From NCBI GenBank assembly GCA_014804645.1, contig JAAUZI010000090.1:1-63197 (forward strand): a DNA stretch of 63,197 nucleotides, in the 5' to 3' direction. How positions within the stretch are numbered: position 1 is the first letter of the stretch; each line of letters opens with the position of its first letter. The notes beneath the pieces are model-generated. The model searched no databases, was not told the origin of the DNA, and saw nothing but the letters and a program-made list of their open reading frames with translations. Origin of the DNA: Lachnospiraceae bacterium (lineage in GTDB: Bacteria > Bacillota > Clostridia > Lachnospirales > Lachnospiraceae). This document shows positions 25,926 through 34,788 of this stretch, in pieces. The position numbers were made by a program, and so were the translations under genes.

Positions 25926-28055
25926 CTATATACTTCCGCCATATCCTGCATTCCACCAGGAGTCGGTACCGCTCCAGTAATTTTCTGTATCACAGTCCCA
26001 GACAATATTTTCGTAAGTAATTTCTCCATACTCGTTAATCGGGATCGTGTAGTTGATCGTCACAATATTACTGGGTTTCCACCTGACAATGGCCGTCACC
26101 TCATAGCCCTCCGCCTCCACCTCTGCCGCAAGGTCAAACCCACAAAGTTTCTCTAACTCTTTTGCGGAAAGATCTTCTCTTTCGTCCGGTTTAAGCTGCC
26201 CTGTTCTCCAGTCATAGTGATAAAAGTAAGGTCTCCAGGTATGTCCTGTCCAGAAATCTCCGTCCGGTTCATAATAATGGTTATAGCTGTCTACCCATAA
26301 TACAAATTCATAAGGGTCTCCTGTGTAAGACACTTCTCCGCTCTGGGGCAGATAAACTTCCATCGGCTTTCCGTTCTCCACTGTCCAAATCCCGCTGATA
26401 TTGGCAGTAAGACAATAGTCAGAGTGGTAATAGAGATATTTTTGTTTATTGCCCAGCCTCATCAGTCCGTCAATCATGCGGTATCCGGACCCATGCTTGC
26501 CCAGCAGCCACATACACCTATCTGCTCCTACAAACCAGAAATGGCCATTGTAGTTAATTGCTCCGGAATAGTCCTCATGACTTTCCCCCAGAAACGCAAA
26601 CGCCTCATATATGCCGTCGCCGTCATAATCATCGTAATCCATCAGGAGAACGGCGTCCTCCTCCACGCCTGCCTTGATAAGCAGATTTCTCTTCAGGGTG
26701 TCGTACTGGGTCAGGATCAGGGTTTGCAGCTCTTCTCTCAGAACCTGTCCGATGTCCGCATCCCTTATGGGAGTAGATGTGTCATAGTCATCCAGGTTCT
26801 TTTCATTGGCCTTATCCCATTTTTGCAGTGCCTCTTTATATTGCTCCTCTGACACCTCTTCTTCATCTACCATGAATACCCGGTGTTCTTCTCCCCCAAT
26901 CGGATATTCCCACCACCAACGAAAGGTCTGGAGAAGAGTATCCTCGGTGCCGACCACCTCATGCACACCATAAACCTCCCTTTCTCCTCCCGCATACCTG
27001 TTAAAAATAATCCCCTGCTTTTCCCAATAGGTGGAAAGGCCTTCGCTTGCGTAATTACCCACAAGGACAGGTTCTCCCTGGTAATATGTGTAGACGTCTA
27101 CCGAGTTACGGGGCATGGTATCTCCTAGAACCACCAGTTCGGGTATTTCATCATCATCCAGATAAATCAGAGAAAATCTCCCTGTGTCACTCCATTTCTG
27201 TGCGAGATCATCCAAAACTGTCTCATAGGCGGCCAGTACCTCCGCCTGCCGGGAAATCTGCTCCAAAACCGGTTCAGAATCCCTTTTCCACAGCAGCTGT
27301 TCTGTTGCCAAAGCCGAACGTATATCTTCTATGGCCCGGGTAAATGTGGGCAGAAATTCCGCCTCCTCCAGAGAGTAGGATTTCTCATGAAAGACATTGT
27401 AGTGATTATCTGAAAACTCATTCCATTTTGCGTCAAAAGTATCTCTTTGAACAGAAACGCCATCTATCTCCCAAAATGGTATATACTCGTCATCCTCCTT
27501 TGAGAAAAAATAGCCGGAGTATAAATGACACAGTTCCCTGCCTGTTCCACTTTCTATCTCGTAAAAATAGAAATGCTCCCCTCCATCCGGCCCTTTCTCC
27601 AAAAATTGATCGATAACTACGCCGCTTCTCTCACGAAAAAGCATTTCTCCAAAGATGCCATCATAGCCATATTCTCCCAGCTCCGCCACTTGTCCTTCGC
27701 GGCAGGAATATACTTTAGCCCCTGTTGTACCGCTGTCGTTGTCATGTAAAATCAGCAGCTCAGGAATCTCATCTTCGTCAATAAAAAGTAGGCCGAACTC
27801 GTCTTCACACGCCGCCTCTTTGCCGGAAATATATTCCAGCAAAAAGTCATAGTAAGCCTGGGCATATGGCTCCTCCGGGGGCCATTCCGGCTCCTCCACT
27901 ACAACCTCCGCATCCGCTTTTTCCTGATCTCCCTGTCCCGTTTGAACCTGCCCGTCCGACCGAGACTCTTTCTCACCCTGTGTTCCCATCAGTAACAGAA
28001 AGACACAGCACAGTAGAAAAACAACCTTAACACACCTTTTCACAAAATCAATCAT
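25926..28055 (-). CDS. Large secreted protein with repeated Asp-rich segments
   Basis: 709 aa. A signal peptide is seen (basic MIDFVKRCVK, then VVFLLCCVFLLLMGTQ), then a low-complexity charged linker (30-60). Two internal copies of a domain follow: FIDEDEIPELLIL (91-103) and IYLDDDEIPELVVL (297-310), each followed by a similar layout (YGYDGIFGEMLFRERSGVV... versus ASEGLSTYWEKQGII...). A third related segment DYDDYDGDGIYEAFAFLG (473-490) has a clear DxDxDG calcium-binding-like loop. The C-terminal part is aromatic rich. Function unknown; possibly an extracellular sensor or binding protein for the kinases encoded just upstream in the same operon (20-base gap). Confidence 0.75.
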   Translation of the reverse strand: MIDFVKRCVKVVFLLCCVFLLLMGTQGEKESRSDGQVQTGQGDQEKADAEVVVEEPEWPPEEPYAQAYYDFLLEYISGKEAACEDEFGLLFIDEDEIPELLILHDNDSGTTGAKVYSCREGQVAELGEYGYDGIFGEMLFRERSGVVIDQFLEKGPDGGEHFYFYEIESGTGRELCHLYSGYFFSKEDDEYIPFWEIDGVSVQRDTFDAKWNEFSDNHYNVFHEKSYSLEEAEFLPTFTRAIEDIRSALATEQLLWKRDSEPVLEQISRQAEVLAAYETVLDDLAQKWSDTGRFSLIYLDDDEIPELVVLGDTMPRNSVDVYTYYQGEPVLVGNYASEGLSTYWEKQGIIFNRYAGGEREVYGVHEVVGTEDTLLQTFRWWWEYPIGGEEHRVFMVDEEEVSEEQYKEALQKWDKANEKNLDDYDTSTPIRDADIGQVLREELQTLILTQYDTLKRNLLIKAGVEEDAVLLMDYDDYDGDGIYEAFAFLGESHEDYSGAINYNGHFWFVGADRCMWLLGKHGSGYRMIDGLMRLGNKQKYLYYHSDYCLTANISGIWTVENGKPMEVYLPQSGEVSYTGDPYEFVLWVDSYNHYYEPDGDFWTGHTWRPYFYHYDWRTGQLKPDEREDLSAKELEKLCGFDLAAEVEAEGYEVTAIVRWKPSNIVTINYTIPINEYGEITYENIVWDCDTENYWSGTDSWWNAGYGGSI

Positions 28056-28075
28056 TCAAATCATCCTCAATAAAC

Positions 28076-30766
28076 TTAAAACTCCCTTTTCCTGACAAAC
28101 ATCAGTCCAAAGATCCCGATACCGCAGTTGCTGGAAACCGTTGCGGAGGCCTTCTGCAGAATGATCTTGTCAAACTTCACATATTTTTCCACCTCCGCGA
28201 GAATTTCATCCAGCTGGCGGACACTGCATCCGGCATAGGTGAGGAACAGAAGACGTGTATCTATCTGTCCGCTGTTTCGGAGCAGGGCCTTGACATATTT
28301 TCTGTCCATGCGCCGCATATTCCCTGTCTCCATCTTCCACAGTTTCAATTTGTTCTGTGACATCTTGAGAACAGGATGCAGGTTCAGGCTGCTGCAGATC
28401 CTATGAACCGCACTGCCGAGTTTCCCATTGCGGTATAGGGCCGCTGTGTTGGGCACCAGGAAGTTGGAGCATACCAGGTTCTTGAATTGATTTAATGCGT
28501 TACATATCTCAGGGATGCTCTTTCCCTCTTCCGCCAGGGTAGCTGCATACAGGACCATGAGACCATGGCCGCTGCTGATGTGTTCTGAGTCAAACACCGT
28601 GACATTGTCAAAGCTCTTACTCGCCTGCAATGCATTGGGATACGCCCCGCTCAGGCTGACAGTGGCAGTGATATGGAGGACATGCTCCGCTTTTTCCAAT
28701 GTATCGGCGAAGAAATATTCGTATTCCGCCGATGGCGCTGTCGAAGAATGGGCATAATTCCCCTCTGTCTGCAGATATTCAAGCAGGCTGTCACAGGACA
28801 CTTCCGAGAGATCGCAGAAACGTCCCTCCTTCGTATGGACATAGGTATACATAAGCCTGATCTGGAACCTGTCAAGCAGCTCCCGGGGCAGATCACAGAT
28901 ACAATCCGCCGTGATGGCAATCTTTCTTTTTCTGGCGCTGTTTAGCTGATTGATGGTTCCTATCTCCTCCGAATCGGAAGAATTATCGTCATCAAAGTAT
29001 TCAACCAGCTCCTGCGGCAGATATTTCAGCAGACTGGTCTCCAGCAGCGCCGCATTGACAGGCTTGGCAAGATAACTGTCGAATCCCATTCCCTGATAGA
29101 CCTGATTTGCGTCCGACATCACATTGGCAGTCAGGGCAATCACCGGCGTCTTCTGACAGAAACCCTTTGTCTGCTCCCGCACAGCCTTTAATGTCTCCAC
29201 TCCGTCCATCTCCGGCATCATGTGGTCCATCAAAATGACATGATAGGCATTCTCGGCCGTCTTTTTCAAACATTCCTTTCCACTTGCCGCCGTGTCAACC
29301 TTTACCTTTGTGCTGCGCAGCAGCTTGATTGCCACCATGCGGTTCATATCGTTGTCATCCACAACCAGTATTCTGGCGTCAGGCGCCACAAAGCGCTGTT
29401 TGTATTTCGTGCGGTTGGCCAGCTGATTCTGCGCGGCAAAATCAATAATGCCAATGGGCTTTGGATTTACTATGTGCTGCCTTATCTCCACCGTAAAGAT
29501 AGAACCTTTATGATATACGCTGTCCACATAAATCTTTCCGCCCATCATTTCTATGAGCTGTTTGGCAATGGTAAGCCCCAGTCCAGTCCCTTCTACATTG
29601 CGGTTTTCCTTCTCGTCAAATCGCTTGAAGGAGTCAAACAGATTCTCCAGACTTTCCTTGCGCAGTCCCTTGCCGGTATCCTCCACGGATATCCGCAGAA
29701 GAATCACGTCCGTCTCCACGCGCTCTCCCTTCGCGGACAGTATGACAGAACCTGTCTCCGTGTATTTTACCGCATTTGTCAGCAGATTGGCGATCACCTG
29801 CTTGATTCGTATTTCATCGCCGTACAGCATGGAGGGAATTTCGGGATCAATATCAACTATAAATTCCAGCTCCTTCTGCTGCGCCCGTATCCAGATCAGA
29901 TTTACCAGGTCGCTAAAAATGGTGCTGACTGCATACTGGGACAGAACCAAATCCATTTTGCCGGATTCCAGTTTTGACAAATCCAGAATATCGTTAATTG
30001 TAGTCAACAGCATCTTGCTGGCGTTCTGGATATTGATGGCATTCTCGGCGATTTCATCGGAAATATCCTCCCGCAGCGTCATTTCATTCAATCCGATAAT
30101 CGTGTTGATGGGGGTTCGGATCTCATGACTCATATTGGCAAAAAAGGCGTCCTTTGAGTGGGCGATCCGCTCTATCTCCTCCTTCTGTCTCTCAATCAGC
30201 TGCCGCTCCCTGTCATAGGTTGCAATCTGGCTCTTAAGCAGTATGCCGACAAAACAGCTGATACAGACAAGCGTGGAAAAGGAATCCCCCAGAGTGTAAA
30301 AGCGTCCGGCCGCCGGCAGCAGATAGTCTGGGTATCTGTAGGAAAAATAGTATGTAGCGGCAAATGAGGCCAATGAAATTGACAGGGCCACAGCGAATTC
30401 CCGTCCCTCAAACAGCAGAAAGACATAGGCTAAACCCAGTACAAACCAAATCGGTGTACCGCTCTCCACGCCGCTGCTCAGAAGATAAACCATCGGCAGC
30501 AGAATCACATTGGTTGTCGCTACCAACAGCCATGAGGCAAATCTCACTCTATGAGATTTAACGGTAATCCACAGGGACGCACCGGAGACAATACACATGG
30601 GTATGAGTGCGATCAACACAATACAGTCCGCACCAAGCAATATGCGTCCCATTCCAATGATAGACGCTATAAACGCCATTGCAAAAACCATTCGGACAAG
30701 CCGCTCCTGCAGTTCTAACTCCTTGCTGAACAGTGCCTGTATTAATGTATTTATTTTCCTGATCAT
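28076..30766 (-). CDS. Hybrid histidine kinase fused to a DegV-like lipid-binding domain
   Basis: 896 aa. Five to six membrane helices (about 23-185), a short coiled coil, then HisKA with FFANMSHEIRTPINTIIG (H214), HATPase_c with NLLTNAVKYT, VEDTGKG and GTGLGLTIAKQL, then a receiver domain ILVVDDNDMN...ILMDHMMPEMDG (D514) and LAKP lysine. From about residue 614 the rest is a complete DegV/EDD fold: KIAITADCICDLPREL, YAHSSTAPSAEY, ATVSLSGAYPNA, NGKLG and the end NCGIGIFGLMF. DegV proteins bind fatty acids (FakB role), so a lipid-sensing output or input is likely. No HPt is present. Operon with the kinase at 33664. Confidence 0.88.
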   Translation of the reverse strand: MIRKINTLIQALFSKELELQERLVRMVFAMAFIASIIGMGRILLGADCIVLIALIPMCIVSGASLWITVKSHRVRFASWLLVATTNVILLPMVYLLSSGVESGTPIWFVLGLAYVFLLFEGREFAVALSISLASFAATYYFSYRYPDYLLPAAGRFYTLGDSFSTLVCISCFVGILLKSQIATYDRERQLIERQKEEIERIAHSKDAFFANMSHEIRTPINTIIGLNEMTLREDISDEIAENAINIQNASKMLLTTINDILDLSKLESGKMDLVLSQYAVSTIFSDLVNLIWIRAQQKELEFIVDIDPEIPSMLYGDEIRIKQVIANLLTNAVKYTETGSVILSAKGERVETDVILLRISVEDTGKGLRKESLENLFDSFKRFDEKENRNVEGTGLGLTIAKQLIEMMGGKIYVDSVYHKGSIFTVEIRQHIVNPKPIGIIDFAAQNQLANRTKYKQRFVAPDARILVVDDNDMNRMVAIKLLRSTKVKVDTAASGKECLKKTAENAYHVILMDHMMPEMDGVETLKAVREQTKGFCQKTPVIALTANVMSDANQVYQGMGFDSYLAKPVNAALLETSLLKYLPQELVEYFDDDNSSDSEEIGTINQLNSARKRKIAITADCICDLPRELLDRFQIRLMYTYVHTKEGRFCDLSEVSCDSLLEYLQTEGNYAHSSTAPSAEYEYFFADTLEKAEHVLHITATVSLSGAYPNALQASKSFDNVTVFDSEHISSGHGLMVLYAATLAEEGKSIPEICNALNQFKNLVCSNFLVPNTAALYRNGKLGSAVHRICSSLNLHPVLKMSQNKLKLWKMETGNMRRMDRKYVKALLRNSGQIDTRLLFLTYAGCSVRQLDEILAEVEKYVKFDKIILQKASATVSSNCGIGIFGLMFVRKREF

Positions 30767-30793
30767 AATTATGTATCCTGACCTTTCTGCTTA

Positions 30794-33664
30794 TCACAAT
30801 GCGCTTTCGCCGTTCTTCCTCTGCCATGCCTCCAGCACCTCGGATGCGCCAAGATAATCAAAATCATTTGATAGACTCCTGATTTCTTCCGCCAATTCTC
30901 TGAGCGGATTTCCGTGATATTGGTATTCTGCCAGTTCATCCAGAATATCGCTCAAGCCCTCGCTCTCAAAGCTGGAAAGTTTTTCACTGAGCAGTGCCGT
31001 CAGTCTTGTTACCTCCTGCCCGTCAAGCTCCCGGGGCGTTTTCGGAGATTCTTCCTCCCCGGTTCCCCTTACAGCCTGATCCGTCTGATCTCCCGCCATT
31101 CCGGTTTCCTCAGTCAATCTGTCATCCGCATTTCCCTCGGGATAAATAAAGGAATTACCTGCAAGGATATTCAACAGGGTGTCATGGGCGTCCAACAACT
31201 CCCTGTGATGCTCCAAAATATAGTCAATGCGGTTCTCCTTGCCTGCCATTTCCAGTTTCAGAGCGAGATCGGATAAATCATCCGCGCCTATTCCCTTGGA
31301 ATTGCTCTTCAGCGCATGTGCCGTAATCACATAATTTTTCCAATCCTGCTCATTGAAATACTGCTGGAGCAGAGCCTTCCGCTTGGCGCCCTCCGCATGG
31401 AAAATACCGGCGATCTCGCGAAATCCCTCCTTGTCGCCGCAGTAGGTAATCCCCTGATTCACATGAATCCCGGCTTTGCTTAGTTCCTCAAGGGCTTTGA
31501 AATCCTCTCTGTCTGACGGGGCTTTTCCCAATCCATTTCCCGCACTCACGACATCCGTTTTCTTCTCACTGCCGATATAGGACTGTACACTGTCATTCTC
31601 ACTGCCTGTTATGGCGACCTGTTTCCGTGCCGGAATATAACGGCGCAGTATCCGGTCCAACACACTGAGTTCTATGGGTTTTGCGATAAAATCATTAAAG
31701 CCCTCCGAGATAAACATTTCCCTGGCGCCGCCTATGGCGTTGGCCGTAAACGCAATCACATTGAGTTTCTGGTAATATGCGCCCGGTTTCTGGCGGATTC
31801 TGTGAAGAGTCTCCACACCGTCCATCTCTGGCATCATATGATCCAGGAATACACAGTCAAATTCCATTTCCTCTATCTTGTCCAATGCCTCTCTGCCGCC
31901 GCTCGCCATATACGCGTTGATCTGATACGGCAGTAAAAGTCTGGCCATAACCTTGAGATTCATGGCATTGTCATCCACAATAAGGACTTTGGCTGTGGGA
32001 GCCGCAAAGCGAACCTCATTGCTGCTCTGATACTCTCCGCCCTGCACGATTTTCTGTCCGTTGAACACCGACGCTATGGACAATACGGTAAACGGCTTAT
32101 AGATCCGGAGCATGTTGCTGCCGGCCTGAGTCTCATGCCCATATTCAAGAACCAGTACAACGGTAATCTTCTTCGCCAGCTTTTCAAAAAAACTTTTGTC
32201 TTCACAGTACTCATCCCAGCTGATAAATACATGGCTGAAATTGCCACGCTCCAGGCGGCGCTGTAGCTCCACAAGATTCCTACAGGCTATAATCGGAATG
32301 CCGAGCTGTTCTGTAATATGGCGGATACAGCTCTCATACCCTTCACGAATGATGGAATAGTTGTATTTACCCATATTGATATAACACGCAGCATGAATTT
32401 GCATTTTATTTTTGATAGATACAATAGGTGTTTCATCTAGAACCTTCTGCGGAATCGTGAACTGAAATTCACTTCCGTTCCCCGGTGTGCTGTTTACAGT
32501 GATGAAACCACCCATACTCATGATCAGGGAGCGAGCGATCGGCAGTCCTAACCCGACGCCGCCCGCCTCTCTGTTGCGTCTGGAATTGACCTGACTGAAA
32601 CTGGCAAAAATATTTTCCATATCGGAAAGTTCCATACCTATGCCCGAGTCCTTTATGCTGACGATCAGATTGATCCCGTATTCCTCTTTTCTGCTGCTGA
32701 TGCGCAGTACAATACCGCCTTCACGGGTGAACTTGACGGCATTGCTCATCAAATTCATAATGACACGCCTGAGTTTCTGCTCGTCTCCAAGCAGATTGCT
32801 GGGGAGATCGGCGTCACAGTCAACAATAAGCTCCAGATGCTTGCCGTTGTACATGGTCAGCGTCATATTGATAATATCCGTGATCGTGGAGGTAATGTTA
32901 TAGCTCTCCTCGGCCAGCTCCACCTTGCCGCTCTCCAACTCTGAAAAATCCAGGATATTACTGACTGTGGACAGAAGATTTCTGCCTGCGGTCTGAATAT
33001 CGATGATGTCTCTTCTCACATTGACCGGAAGTTCTTCCTGCAGGATCGCCTCGCTCATACCGAATACGGCATTGATTGGGGTGCGGATTTCATGGGAGAC
33101 ATTCGCGATAAAGTCATCCTTGCTCCGCTCGGCAATCTCCAATTCTTTTATATTTTCTATCATCTGTTCCTGGGTTTCCCTCTGCGCGGATATCATAAAC
33201 AGGGTAACTGCCGGAACCGCATAGGAGGAGATAATATGTAAGGCCATCCGAAGAACGTCGTTGGCCGTGTTCGCCGCAATAGTCTTCGCTACAAATCCAT
33301 GATAGAGGATGATGAGGGTGGAAAAAAAGATTCCCATGTAGACGATCTGCGGTATATAAAAGATGCCAAGCAGTATGACCAGCGCTGACATGGTGGCCAG
33401 CAGGGAAGTAAAGCTGACGGCATGTATTGCGTAAATGCTGAAATCCACCCATACCATAACAGCAATCCATTTTGTGCGGACCTCATGATTCCAAAACTGC
33501 TTTAAATGGACAAACCAGCAGCTGAGCAACGTCACAATAATAAGCTCCTTTTCAATCAGACTCCAGCCGAGCAAAAAGGAGGAGACAAACATGGAAAGCA
33601 TAAAAACTGTGTATATTGTCAGTACGATCCGCTCTGTTTTTTTGCTTATTGCTTCGTTTTTCAT
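30794..33664 (-). CDS. Hybrid sensor histidine kinase with receiver and HPt domains
   Basis: 956 aa. Five or six membrane helices (about 12-155) without a large extracellular loop, then HisKA DDFIANVSHEIRTPINAVFG (H191 from this start), HATPase_c with NLMSNAVKFT, KDSGIGM and GGVGLGLPIARSL, a degenerate receiver-like region, a full receiver (VLIVDDNAMN...FLDHMMPEMDG) and a C-terminal HPt with ITAHALKSNSKGIG. The HPt could relay phosphate to the HD-GYP receiver encoded upstream or to the other kinase, which lacks one. ATG at 33664 is chosen; an in-frame TTG lies 15 bases upstream. Confidence 0.88.
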   Translation of the reverse strand: MKNEAISKKTERIVLTIYTVFMLSMFVSSFLLGWSLIEKELIIVTLLSCWFVHLKQFWNHEVRTKWIAVMVWVDFSIYAIHAVSFTSLLATMSALVILLGIFYIPQIVYMGIFFSTLIILYHGFVAKTIAANTANDVLRMALHIISSYAVPAVTLFMISAQRETQEQMIENIKELEIAERSKDDFIANVSHEIRTPINAVFGMSEAILQEELPVNVRRDIIDIQTAGRNLLSTVSNILDFSELESGKVELAEESYNITSTITDIINMTLTMYNGKHLELIVDCDADLPSNLLGDEQKLRRVIMNLMSNAVKFTREGGIVLRISSRKEEYGINLIVSIKDSGIGMELSDMENIFASFSQVNSRRNREAGGVGLGLPIARSLIMSMGGFITVNSTPGNGSEFQFTIPQKVLDETPIVSIKNKMQIHAACYINMGKYNYSIIREGYESCIRHITEQLGIPIIACRNLVELQRRLERGNFSHVFISWDEYCEDKSFFEKLAKKITVVLVLEYGHETQAGSNMLRIYKPFTVLSIASVFNGQKIVQGGEYQSSNEVRFAAPTAKVLIVDDNAMNLKVMARLLLPYQINAYMASGGREALDKIEEMEFDCVFLDHMMPEMDGVETLHRIRQKPGAYYQKLNVIAFTANAIGGAREMFISEGFNDFIAKPIELSVLDRILRRYIPARKQVAITGSENDSVQSYIGSEKKTDVVSAGNGLGKAPSDREDFKALEELSKAGIHVNQGITYCGDKEGFREIAGIFHAEGAKRKALLQQYFNEQDWKNYVITAHALKSNSKGIGADDLSDLALKLEMAGKENRIDYILEHHRELLDAHDTLLNILAGNSFIYPEGNADDRLTEETGMAGDQTDQAVRGTGEEESPKTPRELDGQEVTRLTALLSEKLSSFESEGLSDILDELAEYQYHGNPLRELAEEIRSLSNDFDYLGASEVLEAWQRKNGESAL

Positions 33665-33702
33665 CCTGTTGTTTTCCAAAGTAAGTTACCGTTCCTTCCC
33701 TA

Positions 33703-34770
33703 TCAAACTATGTTTAGCGCCTTCTTCAGCATCGGAAGCATTTCTACAAACACGTCCATGATTACCGGGTCAAACTGGGTTCCCCTGCCCTCCGACATAA
33801 TCTGCATAATCCGTTCAATGGGGCGGATGGGCGGCTTGTAGACCCGCTCCTCATACAGGGCGTCAAACACATCCGCCACTGACATGATCCGCGCTGCCAG
33901 GGGAATGCTGTCCCCTGAAAGTCCGGTGGGATATCCCGTACCGTCCCATCTCTCATGGTGGTACATGGCAATATCCTCCACAATCGTCACATAGTGCTCA
34001 TCCTCCACGTCACCGATAATCATATGGATGATCTTGCGGCTGTATGTAGTGTGCATTTTCATCGTCTCAAACTCTTCCGTGGTAAGCTTGCCCGGCTTTT
34101 GCAGTATTGCGTCCGGCACCTTGATTTTCCCTACGTCGTGAAGCGGCGCCGCCTTGCACAGGTCCTCTATGAACAGTTCCGTCAGCTGCTCCGCAAAAAG
34201 TCCTCTCCTGTGCAGCTCCTCCGCAATCATCCTCACATATCTCTGCGTGTTCTTTACATGTTTTCCGGTACTGCCGTCCCGACTTTCGATCAGGTTTGCC
34301 ATTCCCACGATCACGGATTCCTGAATCCTGCTCAAGCGTCTGGCATCCTCGGTGATCCTGTCCGCCTGTTCCTTTACCATTTCCTCCAGATTGTGCCGAT
34401 AATGCTCCAGCTCCAGCGTTTTGCTCACCCGGCTCAACAAAATATCCGGCATAAAGGGCTTGGTGACGAAGTCCATCGCTCCCATCTGAAAGCACTTTAT
34501 CTCCGTCTGGGTCAGATTGTCCGCCGTCAGGAAAATGACCGGAATGGATGCGGTCTCCTCCTTCTGGCGCAGCTGTTCCATCACCTCAAAACCATCCATA
34601 TCAGGCATATTGATGTCCAGCAGGATCAGGTCGGGATGATTATTCTCCAGATATTTCAGCGCCGCCATGCCGGAATTACATGCCGCAAAGCGATACTCCG
34701 GCAAAAGAATCTTCTGAGCCAGGGTCAAATTGGTTTTGTCATCGTCTACAACCAGAATGATGCTTTTCAT
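33703..34770 (-). CDS. Response regulator with HD-GYP c-di-GMP phosphodiesterase domain
   Basis: 355 aa. Receiver domain at 1-120 (VVDDDKTN, phosphoacceptor D52 in LLDINMPDMDG, KPF lysine), coiled coil at 120-150, then an HD-GYP domain with HDVGK (H211-D212) and HHERWDGTGYP (271-281), all catalytic metal ligands intact. It should hydrolyse cyclic di-GMP when phosphorylated. CGGAG precedes the start, 18 bases after the phosphatase gene stop; the hybrid kinase follows 39 bases later, so they form one operon. Confidence 0.93.
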   Translation of the reverse strand: MKSIILVVDDDKTNLTLAQKILLPEYRFAACNSGMAALKYLENNHPDLILLDINMPDMDGFEVMEQLRQKEETASIPVIFLTADNLTQTEIKCFQMGAMDFVTKPFMPDILLSRVSKTLELEHYRHNLEEMVKEQADRITEDARRLSRIQESVIVGMANLIESRDGSTGKHVKNTQRYVRMIAEELHRRGLFAEQLTELFIEDLCKAAPLHDVGKIKVPDAILQKPGKLTTEEFETMKMHTTYSRKIIHMIIGDVEDEHYVTIVEDIAMYHHERWDGTGYPTGLSGDSIPLAARIMSVADVFDALYEERVYKPPIRPIERIMQIMSEGRGTQFDPVIMDVFVEMLPMLKKALNIV

Positions 34771-34788
34771 TGGTCAACTCCGTTCTTA

